Shown in pieces: positions 1-6,980 of a DNA stretch of 17,460 bases; within the stretch, counting starts at the first letter, position 1, and every line of letters starts with the position of its first letter. A model generated the notes under the pieces. That model did not search any database and was not told the origin of the DNA. It was given only the letters and a program-made list of their open reading frames with translations. The DNA comes from JAAYHC01 sp964483175 (GTDB taxonomy: Bacteria > Bacillota > UBA5301), in the NCBI GenBank assembly GCA_964483175.1, contig CAZAAT010000050.1:1-17460 (forward strand), in the 5' to 3' direction. A program made the translations under genes and the position numbers.

Positions 1-100
1 TATCAGTGAGATCAGCCTTCTCCAGTAAGTCGCGAAGGATAGCCTCAGCCATACTACTTCGACAAGTATTACCAGTGCAGACCAACAGAATAGTTTTCAC
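1..100 (-). CDS. YwlE-type low-molecular-weight protein phosphatase (5' part only)
   Basis: Only the first 33 codons are inside the window. They start at a GTG (complement of 98-100) preceded by a GAGGTGG ribosome site 5 nt upstream. The encoded N-terminus reads MKTILLVCTGNTCRSSMAE, the phosphate-binding loop C-x5-R of low-molecular-weight protein phosphatases, with nucleophile Cys8 and Arg14. In this family the residue before the second Cys matters: Thr (here Thr12) marks YwlE-like protein-arginine phosphatases, while tyrosine phosphatases usually have Ile. Arginine phosphatase is therefore the better guess. The loop ends RSS where most relatives have RSP. The general acid Asp lies beyond the edge. 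In Firmicutes this gene commonly sits next to sua5, but here the two are about 10 kb apart. Family assignment is secure; substrate is inferred from one residue. Confidence 0.88.
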   Translation of the reverse strand, partial: MKTILLVCTGNTCRSSMAEAILRDLLEKADLTD

Positions 101-145
101 CTTAACCACCTCAAAAAACTTTCGGCAGGGTGTTTACTAAGTCCT

Positions 146-182
146 GCTAGTATTTCCGGATTGTGGTTGGGACAATACTAGC
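146..182. repeat. 9-bp perfect inverted repeat in the divergent gap, possible operator
   Basis: GCTAGTATT (146-154) and its exact reverse complement AATACTAGC (174-182) are separated by 19 bases, in the 99-bp gap between the divergent phosphatase and zinc-ribbon genes. The arms are not followed by a T-run and are too far apart for a good terminator. They coincide with the best -10 and -35 candidates of the minus-strand gene. A dimeric regulator binding site would fit, but chance cannot be excluded. Confidence 0.4.
147..175 (-). promoter_or_regulatory. Possible promoter for the phosphatase gene
   Basis: On the minus strand TTGTCC (170-175) is followed by 17 bases and then TACTAG (147-152). 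The spacing is ideal for sigma-A, but the hexamers match the consensus at only 4 and 3 positions. The site lies within the 9-bp inverted repeat at 146-182. It is a weak prediction, based on spacing and on its place in the divergent gap. Confidence 0.3.
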
Positions 183-199
183 TGTAGAGGTGAAGCCCT

Positions 200-415
200 T
201 TGGCCAAACGCTATCACTGCCCTCAGTGTGCGAAAAATCAAACCCACTTCTACTTGCTCAAAAAACTGGCCCAAGAAGTCCGCAAGAATCCTGCAAATGG
301 CAAAATCACCTGGGCCTCAGATGAGTGGGAAGAGGTTTGGGATGGAGATGCCTTATTTTTGGAGGTTAAGTGCGCTGATTGTGGATATACCGCACCCGAA
401 AAAGACTTCACTTAG
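200..415 (+). CDS. Small zinc-ribbon protein, function unknown
   Basis: A 71-residue protein starting at TTG 200, with an AGAGGTG ribosome site at 186-192 and 7 nt spacing. It has two Cys pairs, C7-P-Q-C10 and C58-A-D-C61-G-Y, the pattern of a four-cysteine zinc ribbon. About 47 residues lie between the knuckles, rich in Lys, Trp and Glu. There is no signal peptide or membrane segment, so it should be cytosolic. Proteins of this type may bind nucleic acid or other proteins, but nothing here identifies a partner. It is divergent from the phosphatase gene and 117 bp upstream of the triheme cytochrome, which has its own promoter, so a shared operon is not implied. A longer reading in another frame (228-431) lacks the Cys pairs and is a shadow. 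Confidence 0.72.
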   Translation: MAKRYHCPQCAKNQTHFYLLKKLAQEVRKNPANGKITWASDEWEEVWDGDALFLEVKCADCGYTAPEKDFT

Positions 416-450
416 GCCGGTAAAGACCTAGCTTGAAAATATTGAATTGC

Positions 451-479
451 TTTACAATTCTAAACCATTATGGTATATT
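451..479 (+). promoter_or_regulatory. Sigma-A-type promoter of the triheme cytochrome gene
   Basis: TTTACA (451-456), 17 bases, then TATATT (474-479). Each hexamer matches consensus at 5 of 6 positions. Transcription would start near 486, leaving a leader of about 47 nt before the ATG at 533, with an AGAGGGGG ribosome site at 516-523. A 6-bp inverted repeat, GAATTG (444-449) and CAATTC (455-460), overlaps the -35 box and could be an operator. Confidence 0.75.
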
Positions 480-532
480 TTATCATACGTACTGCTGGTA
501 CAAGCATTATTCTGTAGAGGGGGAAATCTGTA

Positions 533-880
533 ATGAGAAGAGTGTTGTTGATCGTTTCTGTCACCGCTATTATGTTGTTCTCTCTAGGTATTCTTACTCT
601 CGCTGCTGAGAAGGTCGGCTGTGCTGCCTGTCATACCGGCAACTACAGTCTAGCTGCAGAAGCCAATGGCATCGCCGGGCATCCGAAAGTCAAAGACAAC
701 GCCACTTACGACAACTGTTTGCCGTGCCACAGAGCTGGCAGCAAATATCCCTTTGGGCCGATCCTGCACAAAGGTCACCTCGTAGGCGCTGACAACCATT
801 TCGTAACCAACTACGGTGGCGCCTGCACCGCTTGCCACGTGCTCGACGCTAATACCGGCACCTACACCATTGCGAAGTAA
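533..880 (+). CDS. Secreted triheme c-type cytochrome
   Basis: A 115-residue protein with an N-terminal signal peptide (Arg2-Arg3, hydrophobic stretch about 4-23, likely cleavage near residues 23-25). The mature part has three CxxCH heme-attachment motifs: C30-AAC-H34, C62-LPC-H66 and C98-TAC-H102. Four other histidines (50, 79, 82, 89) are enough to give every heme a second His ligand, so three low-spin, low-potential bis-His hemes are plausible. No lipobox Cys or membrane anchor follows the signal peptide, so it should be soluble on the outer side of the membrane. Size and motif count suggest a small electron shuttle. It has its own strong promoter and ribosome site and ends in a strong hairpin terminator, so it is probably monocistronic. 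Its convergent neighbour is a nonaheme cytochrome, a possible redox partner. Exact family is not recognised. Confidence 0.88.
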   Translation: MRRVLLIVSVTAIMLFSLGILTLAAEKVGCAACHTGNYSLAAEANGIAGHPKVKDNATYDNCLPCHRAGSKYPFGPILHKGHLVGADNHFVTNYGGACTACHVLDANTGTYTIAK

Positions 881-903
881 GAACAACTAACAAAGGCGTT
901 AAC

Positions 904-943
904 AAAGAGGTTGTCTCAAGAGTTGATGAGACAACCTCTTTTC
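904..943 (+). terminator. Strong hairpin terminator after the triheme cytochrome
   Basis: A perfect 15-bp stem pairs 904-918 with 927-941 around an 8-nt loop, followed on the plus strand by a short T-run (939-942). It lies 24 bp after the triheme stop codon. On the minus strand the stem is followed by TTTGTT, so it may also stop transcription arriving from the nonaheme gene. Confidence 0.85.
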
Positions 944-959
944 TGTCCACAGAATAAGC

Positions 960-999
960 AGAGGCCGTCTCAAAACTGGACTTTTGAGACAGCCTCTTT
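960..999 (+). terminator. Second hairpin, related in sequence to the first
   Basis: The arms 960-975 and 982-997 form a 16-bp stem with one mismatch (C966 against A991) and a 6-nt loop, followed by TTTGTTC. The outer arm GAGACAGCCTCTTT (986-999) differs from the matching arm of the first hairpin (928-941) at one of 14 positions. It sits between two convergent cytochrome genes and may act as a bidirectional terminator. The sequence resembles a hairpin seen in many Firmicutes intergenic regions. That resemblance is from memory and was not searched. Confidence 0.6.
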
Positions 1000-1035
1000 G
1001 TTCATTGGGGTGATTTACTGTTGTTTACAGAAATC

Positions 1036-3351
1036 CTACTGTTCAAGCGCTTTCAGTGACTCCAAGGAATCCTGTAGAAGCTTTAAGGTGTACTCGTAGT
1101 TGTGTACGCCCCAGCTCCGATCATTCATGACCAGCTTATAGTTGGTATAGGCATTCTCCAACACTAGATGAGGGTCATTATCAAACGGCATCGTACCACC
1201 ACGGTGGCAAGTCGCACACTTATCACCTGGTTTGTAGCCTGGTAGTATGCCGCTATTGTACTTCTTAAGCAGTACTCCAAGCTCTTGCCAGAGCGCATAG
1301 ATCTCTGCCTGCTTACCCCGATAGTTGAAATCAGTAAGATCTTCATGACATGTCTGGCATACTGCCGTATTGAGCAGATCATCAGCCTCATTACCTTCAC
1401 GAACCGCGTTCGGATTATCCGGTGCCGGTCCAAAGCCACCTAGCTTACCATCAGGTCCGGCATCCCGCATCCGCATCGTATGCCCACCAAGTTTACGGAC
1501 CCCATTGGCATCCTCTTCGGTCACTACAGTGCTCATGTGACAAAGCACACACTTCTCCTCGGTGTTGTGCGGGTTAGTCCGCACGTAAGTTTCTCCCGGA
1601 TACTCGTAAGCTGAGCCTAACTCACCGGCTGTCCCTTCTACAAGCGCATTCTGCCATTTCTCTTCGTGACAGGTTCCGCACAGCTCATCTTTGGCCAAGC
1701 GTAATCCGGCCTGATTATCGCGGGTGATTTGGTGCGGATTATGACAAGTCTGGCAGCTAATGCCTTCCCCTAGTGGCTCGGGTAGTTTACTGAAATCGAA
1801 GAATAACGGGCCATTCGGGTACATCGGCTTCTTAAACTGGACGTCGCCAAAGCTGGTCTTGGCCTCTTGAGCCATATTAACCGCATCAGCAAACCCTTGA
1901 GGGTAGTGGCACTTCGCGCAATTTAACAGTAGCGGCTGAGCAATCTCATAGTAGCCAAAGGCATACCCATCCGAGTGACGGGATTTTTCCCATTCGGCAT
2001 ATTCACCATGGCACTGACCGCACTGAGCAGCTTCATAGGATACCATGATATTTTTGAGATCACCCGGTTGCCCATCGATTCCAACATGGGGTCCACCCGG
2101 CCCATGACAGGATTGACAGGACATTCCGGCCACAGCCTGATCCTCGTGACAACTTAAGCAAGTTGCTTCATCACTGACAATTGCTTTTTCTCTCGGCAGC
2201 ACAGTTATCTTTAGCATCGCCGAGTCACTCGTCAAACTGCCATGTGGATCTCGGTCTTCGACAGTCAGTGAGGCGACATACGTGCCTGCTTTCTCTGCAA
2301 CAAACCACGGATACTGTGCCGTTACCGCCGTCTGGCCATCGCTGTCTTGCAGCTGCTCGGTCAGATCGTGGACTTTGCCGTCATCTCCAACATAGCCCAA
2401 TTTCCAGTTCCAAGCAAACTGACGCTGATACCAGTCATCATTCTTGCCATAGGCATCAGGATGCCTGCCTTCAGCATTGTAAAGTTCAGGCGAAGTGAAG
2501 TTCCGATCCAGAGCTCGGGCGGCCAAGAAGACCTTTTCACCAACGATCACCGTCGATGCTCCAGAGGTAACTTTCCGTTCACCGGTCGGCTCCTTAGTTG
2601 GCGGATGAGGTCCGGCAATCACCGTCGGTTTCGCCTCTGGGGCTACATTGATCGCTTCGATCGTAACCTCGGCTGTACTAACCTCTCCGTCAGAAAACTC
2701 GTTCTCCAAGATCAGTTTGACGGTATAGAGCCCCGGTGCCGGCGGAGTAAAATTGAAACTCAACGGAGAACTCCCGGGAATCGGGCTTGGCTCGAGCTGC
2801 AAAGGCTCTTCGGGGACATACGGGTTGTACACGAGATTACCTTGCTCGTCCCGGATCTCCCAGCGAATCCCATTGCGGGAGACGTTCTTGGAGGCTGAAG
2901 CATCAAGTCCGGTACTGTTATTATACGGAACCGGACCGGTCTCCGCCGTCCGGCCACCCCGAGTCAAGCTGGCCATCGGTTTACCTTGGGGAGCCGGGAA
3001 CATACTGGCGGAGAAAGAAGAGGTCCCCGCAGCAGAAACAGTCACCCTGGTCTCGTACGGTTCAAAGTCCGGCCCCTCCAATAAAATCGTATAGACCCCC
3101 GGCGGCGCCTCTAACTTAAAGATCCCTTTAGAGTTGGTCACCGCCTGATATCCTCCGGGCTCAAGGGTTACCGTAACCCCCCCTGCCCCCGGTAAAGAAA
3201 AAGGTGCTTGGGGATTAATGGTTGTGATCTCGCCTACAAGGACCCCGCCCTGGTCTGAACTGGCACCCTTAGCATAGGCTAGGACCGCCAGCAAACCCAC
3301 CAAGAGTAGGATCGCAAATAAGCGGAGAAAGGATTGTGCTTTCACTTTCAA
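1036..3351 (-). CDS. Secreted nonaheme cytochrome c with N-terminal Ig-like domains
   Basis: The chosen start is TTG 3351 (771 residues), because GAGGTGA lies 5 nt upstream. The GTG at 3360 is in frame but falls inside that ribosome site. In order: a signal peptide (about 1-27); a carboxypeptidase-regulatory-like beta domain (about 35-110); two PKD/Ig-like beta regions (about 140-240 and 245-385); then a heme domain with nine CxxCH motifs starting at C398, C412, C444, C478, C533, C558, C601, C665 and C712. The C-terminus has a W-GVHNYEYTL stretch like that near the end of NrfA/c552-type cytochromes, where the His ligates a heme. No CxxCK catalytic motif, anchor or sorting signal is visible. 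It is probably exported and may carry electrons at or beyond the cell surface, with the beta domains binding a surface or partner. Only seven other His residues are available for nine hemes. No clear promoter precedes it. It lies downstream of htrA on the same strand, behind a terminator. Confidence 0.88.
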   Translation of the reverse strand: MKVKAQSFLRLFAILLLVGLLAVLAYAKGASSDQGGVLVGEITTINPQAPFSLPGAGGVTVTLEPGGYQAVTNSKGIFKLEAPPGVYTILLEGPDFEPYETRVTVSAAGTSSFSASMFPAPQGKPMASLTRGGRTAETGPVPYNNSTGLDASASKNVSRNGIRWEIRDEQGNLVYNPYVPEEPLQLEPSPIPGSSPLSFNFTPPAPGLYTVKLILENEFSDGEVSTAEVTIEAINVAPEAKPTVIAGPHPPTKEPTGERKVTSGASTVIVGEKVFLAARALDRNFTSPELYNAEGRHPDAYGKNDDWYQRQFAWNWKLGYVGDDGKVHDLTEQLQDSDGQTAVTAQYPWFVAEKAGTYVASLTVEDRDPHGSLTSDSAMLKITVLPREKAIVSDEATCLSCHEDQAVAGMSCQSCHGPGGPHVGIDGQPGDLKNIMVSYEAAQCGQCHGEYAEWEKSRHSDGYAFGYYEIAQPLLLNCAKCHYPQGFADAVNMAQEAKTSFGDVQFKKPMYPNGPLFFDFSKLPEPLGEGISCQTCHNPHQITRDNQAGLRLAKDELCGTCHEEKWQNALVEGTAGELGSAYEYPGETYVRTNPHNTEEKCVLCHMSTVVTEEDANGVRKLGGHTMRMRDAGPDGKLGGFGPAPDNPNAVREGNEADDLLNTAVCQTCHEDLTDFNYRGKQAEIYALWQELGVLLKKYNSGILPGYKPGDKCATCHRGGTMPFDNDPHLVLENAYTNYKLVMNDRSWGVHNYEYTLKLLQDSLESLKALEQ

Positions 3352-3420
3352 TAAAATCACCTCGCAGTTATCTTACACCTTATTAAAATTACTTGCCTGG
3401 TTAGTAATATCCTTCCTGTA

Positions 3421-3463
3421 AAAATAAGAAATGGCCACGCTAGTACAAACTGATCGTGGCCAT
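3421..3463 (-). terminator. Terminator of the sigma-htrA operon
   Basis: Read on the minus strand, ATGGCCACG (3463-3455) pairs perfectly with CGTGGCCAT (3439-3431) around a 15-nt loop and is followed by the T-rich run TTCTTATTTT (3430-3421). It lies 28 bp past the htrA stop codon. The rest of the 3364-3491 gap holds no convincing promoter for the cytochrome gene downstream. Confidence 0.75.
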
Positions 3464-3491
3464 CAGTACATCAGAAAAATCAGATTATTTT

Positions 3492-4667
3492 TTACTGTGC
3501 CGGGGCCTTCTCAATTGTAGCCGTCAGCAACCGGGTCTGACCATTGCGGTTGATCAAAATGGCTACAGTATCATCCAGTTTGCTCCCCGAAACCATTTCA
3601 ACAAGATGGTCGCTTGATTTGACCTCTACCCTATTGATTTCTACGATGATATCATACCGCACAATTCCGGCTTTGTCCGCTGGACTACCAGGTACGACAT
3701 CCATAACCAAGACCCCTTTATTGGTCTTTAAACCAAGGGCTTTCACCATTTCATCAGTGATGTCGGTGATTGTAACCCCTAACCAGGGACGAATTACCTG
3801 TCCATGATCGATCAGATCACCGAGTACTTCTTTGGCTGTATTCACCGGGATGGCAAAACCAATACCCTGGGCAGCTGCATTAACCGCGGTATTGATACCA
3901 ATGACCTCACCCCGTAAGTTCAGCAGTGGCCCACCGGAGTTGCCCGGGTTAATCGCGGCATCCGTCTGGATCAGATTTTTGTATCTCCGGGCTTGGCCAT
4001 CGTTATCATGAATAGTCAATGGACGGCCTTTAGCACTAATAACTCCCGCGGTCACCGTCCAGTCCATGCCATAAGGATCGCCAATGGCTACTACCCATTC
4101 GCCAATTCTCAGTTGATCTGAGTCACCAAGTTGAACTGTTGGCAGATCTTTGCCTTTGGCATCAACCTTTAATACCGCCAAATCAAGGCTGGCATCCGCG
4201 CCGATTACTTTCGCCGTGAGGGGTTCCTCATAGCCATAAACAAAAACCTTAATGACATCGGCTCCTCTGACTACGTGGTCATTGGTGAGGATATACCCGT
4301 CCTTACGAAAGATAAAGCCCGAGCCCATACCCGAACGGGGTTGCTGTTCAGGGGCGCTCATGTCGCCGAAGAAGTAGCGGAAAAATGGGTCGTTAAAGAA
4401 AGGATTGTCCCTAATATACTGGCGAGAAGCTGGCTGGTAGGTAGTTTCAATCTTCACCACAGCTTTGGAGGCCAGTTCAGCTACATCGGCAATAGCATAC
4501 TGCTCAGTAGGTATAGATATCGGTTTAATACTTACAGGTTCTGAAGCAGAGATTTCTGCCTGTACAGGGGTCTCAACAAGCAGCCTGGCGGTGATAAGTC
4601 CTCCCATAACCGCCGCGATAACCCCAACAATTAGCAATGGAAAGTAGGTTCTTACTCGTTTAAACAT
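3492..4667 (-). CDS. htrA: HtrA/DegP-type membrane-anchored serine protease
   Basis: The 391-residue reading starts at ATG 4667, 8 nt after a GGAGG site. The frame extends 7 codons further upstream but has no better site there. It has a short basic N-terminus and one membrane segment (about 9-30), then a linker and a trypsin-like domain. The catalytic triad is His131 (TNDHVV), Asp162 (ASLDLAVL) and Ser244 (GNSGGP). One PDZ domain follows (about 290-385, starting RPWLGV). This is the one-TM, one-PDZ form of HtrA/DegS-like proteases, which degrade or sense misfolded proteins outside the membrane. It is the last gene of the sigma operon, 30 bp after the RseB-like gene. It could act as effector, as MucD does, or as a DegS-like protease starting anti-sigma cleavage. 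Which applies cannot be seen here. Confidence 0.95.
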   Translation of the reverse strand: MFKRVRTYFPLLIVGVIAAVMGGLITARLLVETPVQAEISASEPVSIKPISIPTEQYAIADVAELASKAVVKIETTYQPASRQYIRDNPFFNDPFFRYFFGDMSAPEQQPRSGMGSGFIFRKDGYILTNDHVVRGADVIKVFVYGYEEPLTAKVIGADASLDLAVLKVDAKGKDLPTVQLGDSDQLRIGEWVVAIGDPYGMDWTVTAGVISAKGRPLTIHDNDGQARRYKNLIQTDAAINPGNSGGPLLNLRGEVIGINTAVNAAAQGIGFAIPVNTAKEVLGDLIDHGQVIRPWLGVTITDITDEMVKALGLKTNKGVLVMDVVPGSPADKAGIVRYDIIVEINRVEVKSSDHLVEMVSGSKLDDTVAILINRNGQTRLLTATIEKAPAQ

Positions 4668-4697
4668 GTTAAGCTCCTCCTTAATCACAGAATTAGC

Positions 4698-5744
4698 TTA
4701 ATATCGAAATGAATGGGCCAATCTCTTTAACTCTTGCACCGCGAGGTTGCCGACAATACTATAGGTAACATTTCCCTTGTGCCAAGTTAAAACGTAGCCC
4801 TCTCCCGCCTGCACCAAAAAGGCTTCCGTCTCATCCATCAATAGCTTAGTAGCCTCCATCGCTGGAGAGCCTTGGCGTAAAGACCGAGTATCCGGGTAAA
4901 AGGTCTGAAAAACCGAGATGCTGTTTAACCCATCGGCAAATTGCAATTGTACGGTATCAGCCGGTCTGAACCGAGAGAGTACTCTGCCCTTGCTAAATTG
5001 ATATCCTGGAGGAAGGCTGGTTGGATACCTGATTCTCTCACCTAGCTGCTTTTGCAGCGAAATAACCTGCTCCGGCAGTTGAGGATGTTCAATGTGCACA
5101 ACTTTGTCTCTGATGCTTGGCGAGTAAATGAACAGGCTGGGATCTAACTCCTCGACCAGTTCGAAAGAGGTATAAGATCTCAATTCGAGCAGATCACCAT
5201 CTGGGCTATAGCGTTCAAGTCTGAGAACTATACCGGTATCCACATCGATCCACAACATCGTAATTGGATTGCCCGCATGCAGTGGATGTAAGGCAAAGAT
5301 GGAGGTTTCCCGGCCGGCGATGACCGCGCTGCCGTTACAGATCGCCCGGTAATTGTGGAATAGTCTGGTTAACTCAGCCGGAACTTCTTCGAGCTGACAA
5401 CATCCCACACCATCATCGTTAACATAAACCGTACGGTCTGCGAGCGAAATCTCCCACTGCTTGCCACCATTGTTGATGATGATAAAAGCTGGGTTGCCCT
5501 CAGAATCTAAATACTCCCACCGATTCCGATCCGGCCAGCCGTGGAAGGTTTTGATCACCCTGCTCTCCGGACTCCCGTCGGACCAGGTGATATTGAGCAT
5601 CGTCCCGACAAAAGAGTGCCTGAAGGGGGCTAAAACAGCACTCTCTAATAAAATATAGTCATGCTGCACCAAGGCGATTGTCGGCACAGTAGCAAGTATG
5701 AAAATAGCAATGGTTGTCAAAGCCAGACGGAACATACGCGTCAT
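4698..5744 (-). CDS. RseB/MucB-like sigma-regulatory protein
   Basis: A 348-residue exported protein starting at ATG 5744, with GAGGAG 6 nt upstream. It has a signal sequence (about 1-24). Residues 25-208 look like the MucB/RseB N-terminal domain, a LolA-like half-barrel: a SFVGTM strand, an RWEYLD segment and a late W-IDVDTGIVLRLERYSPDG stretch. Residues 225-345 form a second domain resembling the RseB C-terminal or DUF4367-type domain (PPGYQF, then two strand-rich halves). In Proteobacteria RseB binds the periplasmic part of the anti-sigma factor RseA, protects it from proteolysis and senses lipid or lipopolysaccharide intermediates. Its position right after the anti-sigma gene, with an 18-bp gap, supports the same role. 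The ligand in this organism is unknown. Adjacent Cys115-Cys116 and Cys136 are unusual for an exported protein and could form a disulfide. Confidence 0.8.
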   Translation of the reverse strand: MTRMFRLALTTIAIFILATVPTIALVQHDYILLESAVLAPFRHSFVGTMLNITWSDGSPESRVIKTFHGWPDRNRWEYLDSEGNPAFIIINNGGKQWEISLADRTVYVNDDGVGCCQLEEVPAELTRLFHNYRAICNGSAVIAGRETSIFALHPLHAGNPITMLWIDVDTGIVLRLERYSPDGDLLELRSYTSFELVEELDPSLFIYSPSIRDKVVHIEHPQLPEQVISLQKQLGERIRYPTSLPPGYQFSKGRVLSRFRPADTVQLQFADGLNSISVFQTFYPDTRSLRQGSPAMEATKLLMDETEAFLVQAGEGYVLTWHKGNVTYSIVGNLAVQELKRLAHSFRY

Positions 5745-5762
5745 CCGACTCTCCTCGATGGC

Positions 5763-6317
5763 TTAAAAATGGTGGCTCACCAACACTACTCCGTCGCCGG
5801 TAGTTTCGGTCGTGACCAGCTGCTCAAAGACGCCGTCAACCGGGACCCTCCTCATCTTACCGGCAAAATCGGACTCTGTAATCAGGGGTGGGAGTTGCTG
5901 ACGCAGTGGCTCGCTCTGTTGTAAACGACGATGTTCGATGAGTAAAAACTGCAGATCGGAAAAGGGCTCCACCTTAGCAACCCTAGCCCCTTCGGCCAGC
6001 GGCATTCCAATTACTCCAAAGAGTAAACCCAGCGCACTAGCGTAGACGAAGGGCTTGAAGCTTTCGAGCCAGCGCAAGAGCCTATTTTCCAGCGAGCTTT
6101 GTTCTAAGCGGGCCACAAAGCGGGAATGAAAATCGGGGGGTAGGTCAACATTATCCAAGGTGGAAAAGGATTCCTTGGTGTGAAGAAGTTGTAAATATTC
6201 ACTGCGACAGAAGCTACATTGCTCCAAATGCACCCTTACCGCTCGGTTTTCAGCTGGTGAGACTTCCTGATCAATATAGGCCGACAAAAGCTTATCAATC
6301 TTTTGGCAGTCCACCAT
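5763..6317 (-). CDS. ZAS-type anti-sigma factor, single-pass membrane protein
   Basis: The start is placed at ATG 6317 (184 residues), with a GGGTGG-like site just upstream. The frame is open to 6380, but those codons overlap the sigma gene and lack family features. The cytosolic N-terminus carries the zinc anti-sigma motif: Cys4 and H30-x3-C34-x2-C37. A single hydrophobic segment (about 89-108) follows, then an extracytoplasmic tail of about 75 residues with LPPLITESDF and a cluster of Gln and Arg. It should hold the adjacent ECF sigma factor inactive at the membrane, with the outer tail as the likely docking site for the RseB-like protein. It begins 13 bp after the sigma stop codon, so co-translation is likely. 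ZAS factors may be released by regulated proteolysis or by loss of zinc. The sequence does not decide which. Confidence 0.85.
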   Translation of the reverse strand: MVDCQKIDKLLSAYIDQEVSPAENRAVRVHLEQCSFCRSEYLQLLHTKESFSTLDNVDLPPDFHSRFVARLEQSSLENRLLRWLESFKPFVYASALGLLFGVIGMPLAEGARVAKVEPFSDLQFLLIEHRRLQQSEPLRQQLPPLITESDFAGKMRRVPVDGVFEQLVTTETTGDGVVLVSHHF

Positions 6318-6330
6318 CAAACACCACCCT

Positions 6331-6954
6331 TTATATGTCCTCGTGGACTGTTCCGGGTAGCCAGTTCCTTGCCTTTCCAAAGTCTTGCAGGTAGGTGCGA
6401 AGGGCCTTGCGCCCCCGATGGATTCGAGAGCGAACTGTACCGATAGAACAGTCCATTATTTCAGCGATTTCATCATACGAAAACCCTTCTACATCGCAGA
6501 GAATTACTGCTAGACGGTACTCAACCGGGAGTCGATCCAGAGCCTTCTGGACTTCGCCGACAAAGGCTTTTTCCTCGACTAATTGGGATGGATCAGTAGA
6601 CTGATCAGGTACCATCTTGGTGAACTCACTATCTTCGTAGTAAACAGGTTCGTCAAGGGACTCCTCCCGAAACTTAGACCGTTTCCGAAGGGTATCTATG
6701 TATAAGTTAGAGACGATCCGATATAACCAACTCTTAAATGAAGTGCCTGGCTTAAAGGAGCGAAATGCTCGGTATGCCCTCACCAAGGCATCCTGAACCA
6801 GATCTTCGGCCTCTTCACGGTTGCCGCACAGCCGATAGGCGATATTGTACAGGTACCGTTCATGCTCCTGAACCAGTGAGGCAAATAACTGCCGATCACT
6901 CTCAACCGTACGTTCTTGAGTTTTGGTCCGTGCAATAACCTGGGCCCAGGCCAC
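6331..6954 (-). CDS. ECF-family RNA polymerase sigma factor (RpoE/SigW type)
   Basis: A 207-residue protein from GTG 6954, preceded by GGTGAT 5 nt upstream. Region 2 spans about 23-92 (the YNIAYRLCGNREEAEDLVQD helix, then F-K-SWLYRIVSNLYIDTLRKR). A linker with acidic residues follows (about 95-130). Region 4 spans about 135-188, with the promoter-recognition helix-turn-helix YDEIAEIMDCSIGTVRSRIHR. Regions 1 and 3 are absent, as in all ECF factors. It is the first gene of a four-gene operon with its own anti-sigma factor, RseB-like protein and HtrA. An ECF-type promoter lies just upstream, so it probably activates its own transcription. The expected trigger is cell-envelope stress, inferred from the operon partners. 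The first 20 residues are not conserved, and a downstream start is possible. Confidence 0.93.
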   Translation of the reverse strand: MAWAQVIARTKTQERTVESDRQLFASLVQEHERYLYNIAYRLCGNREEAEDLVQDALVRAYRAFRSFKPGTSFKSWLYRIVSNLYIDTLRKRSKFREESLDEPVYYEDSEFTKMVPDQSTDPSQLVEEKAFVGEVQKALDRLPVEYRLAVILCDVEGFSYDEIAEIMDCSIGTVRSRIHRGRKALRTYLQDFGKARNWLPGTVHEDI

Positions 6955-6980
6955 TCGTAATCACCGTCTCTTTACATAAT

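Noticed and set aside
904..999. Inverted repeats as the ends of an insertion sequence
   Set aside because: Each arm pairs within its own 40-bp hairpin, there is no transposase or space for one, and no target duplication was seen.
911..1099. 62-codon plus-strand open frame across the hairpins and the 3' end of the nonaheme gene
   Set aside because: It starts within the first terminator stem and reads through both hairpins. No ribosome site is present.
2347..2898. 183-codon plus-strand open frame inside the nonaheme cytochrome gene
   Set aside because: It has no ribosome site or family features and lies wholly opposite a gene with nine heme motifs and clear domains. It is a shadow.
3364..3430. 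Sigma-A promoter for the nonaheme cytochrome gene
   Set aside because: AT-rich stretches on the minus strand give no -35/-10 pair with acceptable matches at 16-18 bp spacing, so I could not support a specific site.
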